From the NCBI GenBank assembly GCA_000171835.1, contig ABHC01000004.1, positions 124,001 through 188,000 of the forward strand: a DNA stretch of 64,000 nt, given 5' to 3'. The notes under the pieces are model-generated. The model saw only the letters and a list, made by a program, of their open reading frames with translations. It was not told the origin of the DNA and made no database searches. The stretch comes from an alpha proteobacterium BAL199 (GTDB lineage Bacteria; Pseudomonadota; Alphaproteobacteria; Thalassobaculales; Thalassobaculaceae). Each line of letters starts with the position of its first letter. Position 1 is the first letter of the stretch. A program made the position numbers and the translations under genes. Shown piece after piece: positions 42,289 through 50,527 of the stretch.

Positions 42289-43047
42289 TCGGTAAATCCC
42301 CTCGCTTGCCGACCTTGTGCGCTTGTTGAGCCGGCTCGGCAAACGGAGTTATGTTCCGATCAGCATCAGTTTTCTTGAGGGTGATGTGCGTCGGCTCCCG
42401 TTCCTAAACGGCGTTCGCGCCTTCGAGGCTGCCGCCCGGGCCGGCAGCTTTGCCGCCGCCGCGGAGGAGTTGCACGTTTCGCCGGCGGCGGTCAGCCGGA
42501 TGGTCCGGCTTCTGGAGCAGCGGCTCGGTGTGGCCTTGTTCGCGCGCAGCGCCAACCGGCTGGCGCTCACCGCGGCGGGTCGAACCTATCAGACCGGCCT
42601 GACCCAGATCTTCGACTCCCTGGCGCTGCTGACCGATCAGGTGACAGCGGTCGGTGCACGTCAGGTTCTGACCGTCGGCGTCGGGCCGACCTTCGCGATC
42701 CGTTGGCTGATCCCGCGGCTGGCGGACTTCCGCCGGCAGGCGCCGGAGGTCGACGTCCGCATCACCACCGGCGGGGTGGCGGCGCCGTTCGACCCGGACT
42801 GGAGCTGCGGGATCACCCTCGGCGACGGGCGTTGGCCCGACCTAGTGGCGGAGCCGCTGTTCGCCGCCGATCTGCTGCCGGTGTGCACGCCGGCGCTGGC
42901 CCGCACCCTGTCGACCCCGGGGGATCTTGAGGGAGCCTCCCTGCTGAGGGTCGGCCACGCGCCGGACGACTGGGCGCGTTGGCTGCAGGCGGCCGGCCAG
43001 CCTCGGACAACGGCCAATGGGCCGCAGTTCGAATACTACGGTCAGGC

Positions 43048-43055
43048 CCTGCAGG
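43048..43055. repeat. Left copy of 8-bp target duplication
   Basis: CCTGCAGG immediately left of the element; the identical octamer follows its right end at 44486-44493. An 8-bp duplication fits the IS256 family. The site is itself a palindrome, which may be part of target choice. Confidence 0.85.
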
Positions 43056-44485
43056 GGGGATGTCCCTCGCCGTGTTGAAATTTGCTCGGCAGGCGCTGTT
43101 GGTTGACGATGCTATGCGGCGACCGCCTGCTGTTCAAGGTCGTGGTTGATCGCGTTCCTGTCCTGGTGGGCCGCCAGGGCTCGGCGCAGGCTCGGGAGTT
43201 GCTTGTGGGCCTTGAGGCGGCGGAAACCCTTGGCGGCCTCGAGCATGGCAGCGGCGGTCCAGCGCAGCGCCATGGCCGCGTCCTGCCAGCGTTTGACGTT
43301 GCGGCAGACCCGGCGGACGGTTCCGTTCATGTTCTCGATGATGTTGGTGCAGGCGAGCGACCGGCGTAGTTCGACTGGCAGACCGAGGCGGGTGACGGTG
43401 AGGATCTCGTCGAGGCCCTCCAGGATGCTGGCCGACACGCCCGGGGCGTCGCGCTCCAGGCGACGGGCGAGGTTGCGGATCAGCTTCTCGGCCTTGTCGG
43501 CGTCGTCCAGTTCCCAGGCCTGACGCAGCGCCTTGCGGACGCCGGCCTGCAAGGACTTGGGCAGGCGCTCTGCGATGTTGCGGGCCTTGTGGACCTGGCA
43601 GCGCTGGATCGGGGTGTCGCGGCCGAAGGTGTTGCGAATCGCCTTCGACAGCGCCTTGGCGCCGTCGATGATGAACAGTCGGCAGACCGCGGGATCGAGG
43701 CCGCGGCCGACCAGGTTGTCGAGCAGCGCCTGGGCCACGGCGGCGTTCTCGCTGGCCCCCTCGATCACGCCGAGCGGATGCTTGTCGCCGATGCCGTCGA
43801 TGCCGACGGCGGCCAGCAGCATCAGGTCTTCCTCGATGTGGATGCCGTCGATCTGGATCGCCAGCAGGTCCAGGGCGGACAAGTCGGCGGCCATCCATTC
43901 CTTCATGCGTTCCGCCGACAGCGCCACGAACCGCCGCGACACCGCCGACTTCGACACTCCCGACCCGGGGGCCGCCGGGATGTCGCCGCCCGGCAGGCGG
44001 ACGGCGCGGCCGAACTTGCGGGTCGAGACGTTGATCAGCATCAGGTTCAGCGCCCACTTGCCGAGCAGGTCTTCCGACTGCGCCGCCTCCCAGCTCGGCA
44101 GCGCCAGCTCGCCGCCGTCGCGAGCACGAACGCGAGGACGATCGATCTCGACCTTGCCGCCGTGGAAGCCGACCTTCCCCTTGGTCTTGCCCCAGCGATA
44201 CCCGTCTCGCCCAGCAGCCCGGCCGTAGCGCGGGCCGCACAGCTCGGCCGCCTCCTCATCCATCATCGTCGCCAAAGTCGCCAGGCCCGCCGTCAGGCAG
44301 AAACGATCGAAGCTGGCTCCGACTTCCTGCCAAGCCTCATCGACGATTGCCGCCGGCACCACGCCGGCAGATCTGGTAGCTTTCTTCATGGCGTTGCTCT
44401 CCTTCGCGGATTCGACACCCCGAGCCTAATGGCTCAAGGCGGGCAACGCCTGCTCCCCTATTTCAACATCGACCGGGACATACCC
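43056..44485 (-). mobile_element. Complete IS256-family insertion sequence, 1430 bp
   Basis: The ends are imperfect inverted repeats: GGGGATGTCCC at 43056-43066, and GGGTATGTCCC as the reverse complement of 44475-44485, with further matching inward (TGTTGAAAT on both sides). Identical 8-bp flanks CCTGCAGG show one transposition event into the LysR gene. It carries one intact transposase gene. Perfect duplication and an undamaged gene suggest a fairly recent insertion. Confidence 0.92.
43112..44389 (-). CDS. IS256-family transposase
   Basis: A 425-residue DDE transposase of the mutator superfamily. The catalytic Asp residues are in LLAIQIDGIHIEEDLM and CRLFIIDGAKALSKAI, and the Glu in ACTNIIENMNGTVRRVCRN, at family-typical spacing; QRCQVHKARNIAERLPK holds the C/D-x2-H signature region. 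The start MKKATRSAGVV lies close to the right end. The reading frame is complete, so the element may still be active. Confidence 0.95.
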   Translation of the reverse strand: MKKATRSAGVVPAAIVDEAWQEVGASFDRFCLTAGLATLATMMDEEAAELCGPRYGRAAGRDGYRWGKTKGKVGFHGGKVEIDRPRVRARDGGELALPSWEAAQSEDLLGKWALNLMLINVSTRKFGRAVRLPGGDIPAAPGSGVSKSAVSRRFVALSAERMKEWMAADLSALDLLAIQIDGIHIEEDLMLLAAVGIDGIGDKHPLGVIEGASENAAVAQALLDNLVGRGLDPAVCRLFIIDGAKALSKAIRNTFGRDTPIQRCQVHKARNIAERLPKSLQAGVRKALRQAWELDDADKAEKLIRNLARRLERDAPGVSASILEGLDEILTVTRLGLPVELRRSLACTNIIENMNGTVRRVCRNVKRWQDAAMALRWTAAAMLEAAKGFRRLKAHKQLPSLRRALAAHQDRNAINHDLEQQAVAA

Positions 44486-44493
44486 CCTGCAGG
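44486..44493. repeat. Right copy of 8-bp target duplication
   Basis: CCTGCAGG, identical to 43048-43055. Removing the element and one copy restores the LysR frame exactly. Confidence 0.85.
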
Positions 44494-44710
44494 CGGCTCT
44501 CGACGGCGTCGGCGTGGCGATGGGCATCCGCCCCTATGTCGACGACGACCTCATCGCCGGCCGGTTGGTAGCACCCTTCGCGACCACCGTGTCGAAAGGC
44601 AAGCGCTGGTACCTCGTGTACCGGCAGGCCCGCGCCGACGAGCCGGCGTTCAGCGCGTTCCGGGACTGGATGATAGAACAGGCCGGCGCACGGTAGCGGT
44701 GTTTGGCTTA

Positions 44711-45613
44711 CTATGCTTCGAACTGATGGTGCGTTCGATGCCAGTGCAGGAATCGCGGGTTCGGTCGGTCAGAAACGCGGTGCGGGCGCCGAGCAAGCCC
44801 ATTCTTGTTGATGATGGAGCGTACGCTGTCGGCGTCATTGACCTTTCTTGAGATCAGTATCTCGAGATTGTCCGTCAGGCTGATCAGCCCTCTGTCGAAC
44901 ATCCAATGGGCGGTACCGCACAACGCGATGCCGTTGTTGACGGAATCCGGCCCACCGGCTTCGACAGGCCGAATATGAGCGGCCTCGACTTCGGCTCGAC
45001 CCCCGCCGTTGATCAGTCGTAGCCCAGTAAGTGCGCAGCGTTCTTCATAGGCGCCGAGGACGAGCCGTCGGAACGCACGATCCCGGACCGGTCGTGACGT
45101 CAGATACACGGCCCGGTCGCGGTCGATCTCGTATTGAAAGGGGGCCGGTCCTTCCTGAAATGCGGGACCGTGCTGCGCATCCTCGATCCGAGGCAGCGTC
45201 GACTCTTCCTCGCCCAATCCAAGCGTGATTATACGGTTGAAGTCCTGGGTTGAGACCGGCCGCACTGCCGCCTGCGCACGCCCCGAGATATTGCCTTCCT
45301 GGTTCAACACGCCGCGTTCGACGACGCCATCGCGATCGCTGAATGGTACTGGGTCGGGGAACTCGAGATAACTACCGGGCTCGATCAGAGCGAGATACAT
45401 GTCCGCTAGATTCGGATCCTCAATGATCCGCATGACACGAGCTACTGCGAAATAACCACGCGTTTCAGCGACTTTGCGAGGCTCGTAGTATACGATCCAG
45501 TCGTCAACGCAGGCTTCAGCACGGCTTCGGTACTGTCTCGGAAATTGATACTGTTCCGCCAAGCGGTCGTCGTAAATCGAATCAGATCTGTGGAGGAAAA
45601 CCCCGAACCCCAT
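44711..45613 (-). CDS. HNH endonuclease with N-terminal PUA/EVE-like part
   Basis: A 300-residue protein. The C-terminal HNH domain is clear: RRLVLGAYEERCALTGLRL, VEAAHIRPVEAGGPDSVNNG and IALCGTAHWMFDRGLISL. The N-terminal 100 residues have DDWIVYYEPRKVAETRGYFA followed by VARVMRIIEDP, which resembles PUA/EVE-like modified-base readers joined to nucleases in restriction enzymes (inference). The base composition is less GC-rich than flanking genes, no ribosome site precedes the ATG, and it stands beside an insertion sequence, all suggesting acquisition. A defence role is possible; no methyltransferase partner is present. Confidence 0.75.
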   Translation of the reverse strand: MGFGVFLHRSDSIYDDRLAEQYQFPRQYRSRAEACVDDWIVYYEPRKVAETRGYFAVARVMRIIEDPNLADMYLALIEPGSYLEFPDPVPFSDRDGVVERGVLNQEGNISGRAQAAVRPVSTQDFNRIITLGLGEEESTLPRIEDAQHGPAFQEGPAPFQYEIDRDRAVYLTSRPVRDRAFRRLVLGAYEERCALTGLRLINGGGRAEVEAAHIRPVEAGGPDSVNNGIALCGTAHWMFDRGLISLTDNLEILISRKVNDADSVRSIINKNGLARRPHRVSDRPNPRFLHWHRTHHQFEA

Positions 45614-45703
45614 GGTTGAGAAATAACATGATCAGGATCGGTCGGATACGACGAAGATACATGGCTAAACGCGGCTCTAACGGCACGGCCGGTCAGCCGG
45701 GGT

Positions 45704-47167
45704 CTACGCTGTCCGCAAGCCCCAGCGCAGATACGGGCGCTTCGACCCGGTTACCTCGGCAGTCACCAGCTTCTGGGCATAGCCGTTGCGGCCGGCCTCG
45801 TGGATCGTCTCCCGGACAGCGGGCGCGGCATCGCCGATGGCGAACGCTTCTTCCTGGGCCCGGCCCGGCATCAGCGGATGCGGTGGCAGGCCGAGGGCGC
45901 GCAGTACGGTCGGCGCCAAGTCGACATGGGCCGTCGGCGTCGCAACCTCGACTCCACTGCGGAACTGGTCGCCGCCGATGAACAGGCAGTGGTTCAACTC
46001 GGCCTTGGCGAAGCCGCCGTGCATGCCGCCACCGATCGGGATGTCGGGATTATCGGCCAGAGCCACGCCCGGCAGGCCGTCGACCGAGGCGTCGTCCCGG
46101 GCGCGCAGGGTGAACAGCACGTCGCCGGCGCGCGGGTGATCGACGTTGGCGGCCGCCAGCGGCAACACGCCCAGGGCCGCCGGGTCGGCGGCGCGGGCCA
46201 GGATCGGCCCCGACCACTCGGCATCCTGCAGAACTCGGACCAGTCGATCGATCCGCGCCGGATCACGGTCGCGCACCGCCACATGGGCGGAGTATCCGGG
46301 CTTCAGCGCGTAGTCGACGTCGGGGCCGAGCGCCTTGCCGACCGCCAGCCCGGCCTTTGCCAGTTCGGCGGCCACGTCGACCTGGCCTTCGACCGTGACA
46401 TGCCCGTGATCTGACATGGCAATGATGTTCCAGCCGGCGGTCCGGCCCTCGGCCCGCCACCAGTCGAGAATCCGCCCGAACCCGGCATCGACGCCGCGGA
46501 TCGCCGTCTCGGCGTCGGCGCTGGCGACACCGCGGTAGTGATAGGACAGGTCGGGCTCATTCAGCCACAGCACCGCGACGTCGGGCCGGTGCACCGGGAT
46601 GGTGTGGTCCAGCAGCGCGGTGATCGCCCAGTCGGCGACCGCCACGTTCGGGAACACCTGCTCTGGCGGCGGGCCAAATTTGGCGACCACCTCGGACCAG
46701 CGCGCCGCCGGGGTGGACACCGCGTCGCCCCAGATCGACAGCACCGGCTGGTCGAGCTCGGCGGCTCGGCCGGCCAGCAGGCGGGCGTTGCCGATCTTGC
46801 CGGTGGTCACGGCGGCGAATCGCTTGCCGGCCCCCCACAGGATCTCGCTCAGGTGGTTGGCGCCGATCAGCCGGCCGTAGACCTTCTCGGCTATCGTCAT
46901 GCGCGCGGTATCGGACGTGTCCATCGCCGAATCGAAGCCGAGGCGGCGGTCGTAGAAGGCGTTCGCCATCACCCCGTGGCCGGCCGGCGGATGGCCGGTC
47001 ATTACGGTGCTCACCTGCACGCGGGTCTCGCTCGGAAACGCCGACGCAGTGTTCGGCAGGCGCACCCCGGCGGCGGCGAAACCCGCGATGTTCGGCGCCC
47101 GGTTCGAGGTGACGTGATCGAGCCGCAGGCCGTCGAACACGACGACCAGAACTTTCGGCGACGGCAT
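45704..47167 (-). CDS. Alkaline phosphatase/nucleotide pyrophosphatase family enzyme
   Basis: A 487-residue protein from ATG 47167, with GGAGG six bases upstream. The type I phosphodiesterase fold starts VLVVVFDGLRLDHVTSNRAP with the first metal-binding Asp; AFPSETRVQVSTVMTGHPPA holds the Ser/Thr nucleophile; IIAMSDHGHVTV and GGMHGGFAKAEL give the other metal ligands. There is no signal peptide, so it is probably cytoplasmic. Related proteins hydrolyse phosphonates, phosphodiesters or nucleotide pyrophosphates; the substrate here is unknown. Confidence 0.83.
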   Translation of the reverse strand: MPSPKVLVVVFDGLRLDHVTSNRAPNIAGFAAAGVRLPNTASAFPSETRVQVSTVMTGHPPAGHGVMANAFYDRRLGFDSAMDTSDTARMTIAEKVYGRLIGANHLSEILWGAGKRFAAVTTGKIGNARLLAGRAAELDQPVLSIWGDAVSTPAARWSEVVAKFGPPPEQVFPNVAVADWAITALLDHTIPVHRPDVAVLWLNEPDLSYHYRGVASADAETAIRGVDAGFGRILDWWRAEGRTAGWNIIAMSDHGHVTVEGQVDVAAELAKAGLAVGKALGPDVDYALKPGYSAHVAVRDRDPARIDRLVRVLQDAEWSGPILARAADPAALGVLPLAAANVDHPRAGDVLFTLRARDDASVDGLPGVALADNPDIPIGGGMHGGFAKAELNHCLFIGGDQFRSGVEVATPTAHVDLAPTVLRALGLPPHPLMPGRAQEEAFAIGDAAPAVRETIHEAGRNGYAQKLVTAEVTGSKRPYLRWGLRTA

Positions 47168-47309
47168 GGATTCCTCCGGGGAGCGTTCGGACGCCCGGAG
47201 GATAGAAGCCGGGTGGCCGGAGCGAAAGGGAAGGTTGCGTGACGGTGGGAACGCGACTAGGCGTCGGGCTGATGACCTGTTTTCGGGTGCATTCGATGTG
47301 GAGCGTGGC

Positions 47310-48407
47310 ATGAGTTCGCCGACCCCCAGGATCGTTGTGGTCGGTGCCGGGATCGTCGGTGCGTCCGTCGCCTATCACCTGGCGCGCCGCGGGGCGGCGG
47401 TGACGCTGGTCGACAAGGGCCAGCCGGCCATGGGCGTGACTGGGCAGGGTTTCGCCTGGATCAACGTGGCGCACAGCGAGCCGGGTCCGATCTCCGGGCT
47501 GCGCCGGATGGCGGTCCAGGAGTACCGAAGATTGGAAGGCGAACTCGGAGCTGCGTTCCCGATCAACTGGTGCGGCGCGCTGAGCTGGAGCCGCGATCCG
47601 GCCAAGACCGAGCGATTCGTGCGCGAACACGAGGCGCATGGCTACGACGTGCGTCTGGTCGCGCGCGAGCAGATTGCGCTGCTGGAACCCAACCTGCTCG
47701 ATGTGCCGGACTGCGCTGCCCATGCTGGCGGCGAAGGCGCGATCGATCCGGTTGCCGCGACCGAGGCACTGGTGCGTGCCGCCCGGAAGGCCGGTGCGGA
47801 GATCCGGACGGGAACCGAGGTAACCGCACTCGCCATGACCGGTGGTCGTGTTGCCGGCGTGGCCACACCGCATGGAGCGATCGACGCCGACGTCGTTGTC
47901 CTGGCCGCGGGGACCGGCGTGCGTGTACTCGGTGAGACGATCGGCGTGACGTTGCCGGTTGATCCGTCGCCGGCAATCCTGTTGCGGGTCGCGACCGACG
48001 GACGGCTGACAAACGGAATCATCGCCAGCCCCGACATCGAAATCCGACAGGTCACGGACCACGTGCTTCTGGCGGCCGAGGACTACATCGACGATACCCC
48101 CGAGGACGGTCCGGCCGCCGTCGCCGGGCGCGCCGTCGAGGCGATCCGGCAACGGCTGCGCGGAGCCTCCGGTGTGACGCTGGAGAGCGTCGGCGTGGGT
48201 TGGCGCCCGATGCCGACGGATGGACTGCCGATCATCGGTTTCGTCGACGGCATCGGCGGTCTGTACACAACCGTCATGCACGCCGGGGTCACCATGGCGG
48301 CGGCTGTCGGCCGGTTGTCGGCGTCGGAGATTCTCGATGGTACGGACGCGGCGGAATTCGCTTCTTGCCGCCTGCGACGGTTCGCGGACCGACCCTCGCG
48401 CCCTTGA
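47310..48407 (+). CDS. FAD-dependent amino-acid/amine oxidoreductase (DAO family)
   Basis: A 365-residue protein from ATG 47310 with GGAG nearby. The N-terminal Rossmann site is RIVVVGAGIVGASVAYHLAR with VTLVDKGQPAMGVTGQGFAW following, and the C-terminal FAD-closing motif is MPTDGLPIIGFVDGIGGLYT. It resembles glycine/sarcosine or D-amino acid oxidases. The hyuA-hyuB pair begins 75 bases downstream on the same strand, so the three may handle one nitrogenous substrate (inference). Confidence 0.85.
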   Translation: MSSPTPRIVVVGAGIVGASVAYHLARRGAAVTLVDKGQPAMGVTGQGFAWINVAHSEPGPISGLRRMAVQEYRRLEGELGAAFPINWCGALSWSRDPAKTERFVREHEAHGYDVRLVAREQIALLEPNLLDVPDCAAHAGGEGAIDPVAATEALVRAARKAGAEIRTGTEVTALAMTGGRVAGVATPHGAIDADVVVLAAGTGVRVLGETIGVTLPVDPSPAILLRVATDGRLTNGIIASPDIEIRQVTDHVLLAAEDYIDDTPEDGPAAVAGRAVEAIRQRLRGASGVTLESVGVGWRPMPTDGLPIIGFVDGIGGLYTTVMHAGVTMAAAVGRLSASEILDGTDAAEFASCRLRRFADRPSRP

Positions 48408-48482
48408 CGCCTGGGCGGCGGCCCCGCGACAGTGGGCGCTCTGTTTCGCCGAGCCCTCCCCGTCGCCAAGGAATACCGTTCC

Positions 48483-50525
48483 GTGACCACGCTGCGCGTT
48501 GCCGTCGACATCGGCGGTACCTTCACCGACCTGCAGATCCTGGACGAGGCGACCGGTATCGCCCACGCCCACAAGGTCCCGACCACCCCGGCCGATCCGT
48601 CGGAAGGCCTGATCACCGGAATCCGGGAGGCGTGCGCGCAGCTTGGCGTCGGGCTTGAGCGGATCGGTGCAATCCTGCATGGCACCACCATCGCCACCAA
48701 CGCGGTGCTGCAGCGCCGCCTGCCCGACGGCGCGGTCATCACCACCGCCGGCTTCACCGATGTTCTGGAAATCGGCCGGCACCTGCGGCGCAAGGTGTAC
48801 GCCAACCGGGCCGAGCCGCGAGCGCTGCTGGTGCCGCGTTCCCGCCGGTTCGGGGTGGTCGAGCGGGTGCGCGCCGACGGATCGGTCGAGACCGCGCTGG
48901 ACGAGGCGTCGGTGCGGGCCGCTGCGGAGAAGGTGCGCGACAGCGGGGCGACAGCGGTGGCGATCGCCTTCCTGCACGCCTACGCCAATCCCGACCACGA
49001 GCGCCGCGCGGCGGAGATCGTCCAGCAGATGCTGCCGGACGCTTTCGTATCCTGCAGCCATCAGGTCAGCCCCGAGATCCGGGAGTTCGAGCGCACGTCG
49101 ACCACCGTGCTGAACGCCCTGCTGATGCCGGTGGTGAAGACCTACCTGTCGAAGCTGAAGGGCCGGCTGGCCGATGCGGGGGTCCGCGCACCGGTCTATC
49201 TGGTGCAGTCGAACGGCGGGGTGACGACCCCGGAGATCGCCGGCGAGCAGCCGGCGCGGCTGCTGTTGTCCGGCCCGTCCGGCGGGGCGCGGGCGGCCGA
49301 GGTGCTGTCCGCCGAACTGGCCGAGCCGAATCTGATCGCGGTCGACATGGGCGGCACCTCCTACGACGTGTCGATCGTCCACGATGGGGCGATCCGACTG
49401 GTCACCCAAGGCGATGTCGATGGCCTGCCGGTGCGGCTGCCGATGATCGAGATCCGCACCATCGGGGCCGGCGGTGGATCGATCGCCTCGGTCGACCAGA
49501 CCGGGCGCCTGCATGTCGGCCCGAACAGCGCAGGAGCGCGGCCGGGACCGGTCGCCTATCGCCGTGGCGGCGAGGAGCCGACGGTGACCGACGCCAACGT
49601 CGCGCTGGGCCGCATCGACCCGGACTATTTCCTGGGCGGGGCGATGGACCTGGACGTGGATGGCGCCAGGCGGGCGCTGGCCGACCGGGTGGCAACGCCG
49701 CTGGGCCTGGAGCCGGGACCGGCCGCCGACGGCGTGGTGGCGGTGGCGACCGCGCACATGGCGGCGGCAATCCGGCTCAGCTTGTTCGAGAAGGGCCTCG
49801 ACCCGAAGGATTTCGCGCTGATCTCGTTCGGCGGGGCCGGCGGCCTGCACGCCTGCGACACCGCGGCGGAGATCGGTACCGGCCGGGTGGTGTTTCCGCG
49901 CGACCCCGGCACGCTCAGTGCCTGGGGCATGCTGTTCGGCGACGTGGTCCACGACCTCGCGCGCTCGCGGCTCGTGGTGGCGGATGCGTCGGCTGTGCCG
50001 GCGCTGGAGGCCGTGGTGGCGGAACTGCGCGACGAGGCGACCGCGTTGCTTGGTCGGGACGGTATCGCCGAGACCGACCGCGCCTATCCGGTCACCCTGG
50101 ACCTGCGCTACCCGGGTCAGGCCTACGAGATCGGCGTGACCTTGGCGGAGCCGTCGGCTTTGGCCGAGGCGGTGGCGGCGTTCCACGATGCCCATGAGCG
50201 GCAGTACGCCCACGCCGAACGCCATGTGGTGCCGGAGATCGTGACCGTCCGCATGGCGGCGACCGGCCGTCTGACCCGTCCGGGCACGCGGCCGTTCGAC
50301 GTTGCGTCCGGCGGGCAACCGAAGGGCAGGCGCACGATCCGCGTCGCCGGCGCCGAGCGCGACGCCGCAGTGTGGGAGCGCGCCGCGATCGGCACCGACC
50401 TCGCCATCGACGGCCCGGCGATCGTCGAGGAACCGCATTCGACCCTGCTGGTCCCGCCCGGCTGGCGGCTGACCGCGCATCCGACCGGCGCCCTGATCGC
50501 CGTCCGCACCGTGAAGGAGGCCTGA
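48483..50525 (+). CDS. hyuA: Hydantoinase/oxoprolinase family protein, subunit A
   Basis: A 680-residue protein from GTG 48483; AGGA lies about ten bases upstream. It has the acetate-kinase-like ATP sites VAVDIGGTFTDLQILDEATG and LIAVDMGGTSYDVSIVHDG, plus LHGTTIATNAVLQRRLPDG and RTIGAGGGSIASVDQTGRLH. These enzymes open hydantoin or 5-oxoproline-type lactams at the cost of ATP, or carboxylate ketones, together with subunit B. The start of hyuB lies two bases after its stop. Confidence 0.92.
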   Translation: MTTLRVAVDIGGTFTDLQILDEATGIAHAHKVPTTPADPSEGLITGIREACAQLGVGLERIGAILHGTTIATNAVLQRRLPDGAVITTAGFTDVLEIGRHLRRKVYANRAEPRALLVPRSRRFGVVERVRADGSVETALDEASVRAAAEKVRDSGATAVAIAFLHAYANPDHERRAAEIVQQMLPDAFVSCSHQVSPEIREFERTSTTVLNALLMPVVKTYLSKLKGRLADAGVRAPVYLVQSNGGVTTPEIAGEQPARLLLSGPSGGARAAEVLSAELAEPNLIAVDMGGTSYDVSIVHDGAIRLVTQGDVDGLPVRLPMIEIRTIGAGGGSIASVDQTGRLHVGPNSAGARPGPVAYRRGGEEPTVTDANVALGRIDPDYFLGGAMDLDVDGARRALADRVATPLGLEPGPAADGVVAVATAHMAAAIRLSLFEKGLDPKDFALISFGGAGGLHACDTAAEIGTGRVVFPRDPGTLSAWGMLFGDVVHDLARSRLVVADASAVPALEAVVAELRDEATALLGRDGIAETDRAYPVTLDLRYPGQAYEIGVTLAEPSALAEAVAAFHDAHERQYAHAERHVVPEIVTVRMAATGRLTRPGTRPFDVASGGQPKGRRTIRVAGAERDAAVWERAAIGTDLAIDGPAIVEEPHSTLLVPPGWRLTAHPTGALIAVRTVKEA

Positions 50526-50527
50526 TC

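Larger units (their letters stand above)
42386..44696 (+). pseudogene. LysR-family regulator split by an IS256-family element
   Basis: Without the insertion this would be a 290-residue GcvA-like LysR regulator: coding parts 42386-43055 and 44494-44696 join in frame. GTG 42386 has GAGGG five bases upstream. The helix-turn-helix is in GSFAAAAEELHVSPAAVSRM and VRLLEQRLGVALFARS; the effector domain includes VGPTFAIRWLIPRLADFRRQ and, after the insertion, MGIRPYVDDDLIAGRLVAPF. The break is after FEYYGQALQ. The left part now ends after a few foreign codons (GGCPSPC), removing the last 66 residues. It is divergent from the TauE/SafE permease, its likely former target. Confidence 0.9.

Noticed and set aside
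46557-50480. A 1307-codon open frame on the minus strand
   Set aside because: It lies antisense to hyuA and the FAD oxidoreductase, both strongly supported; Arg/His/Gln-rich shadow.
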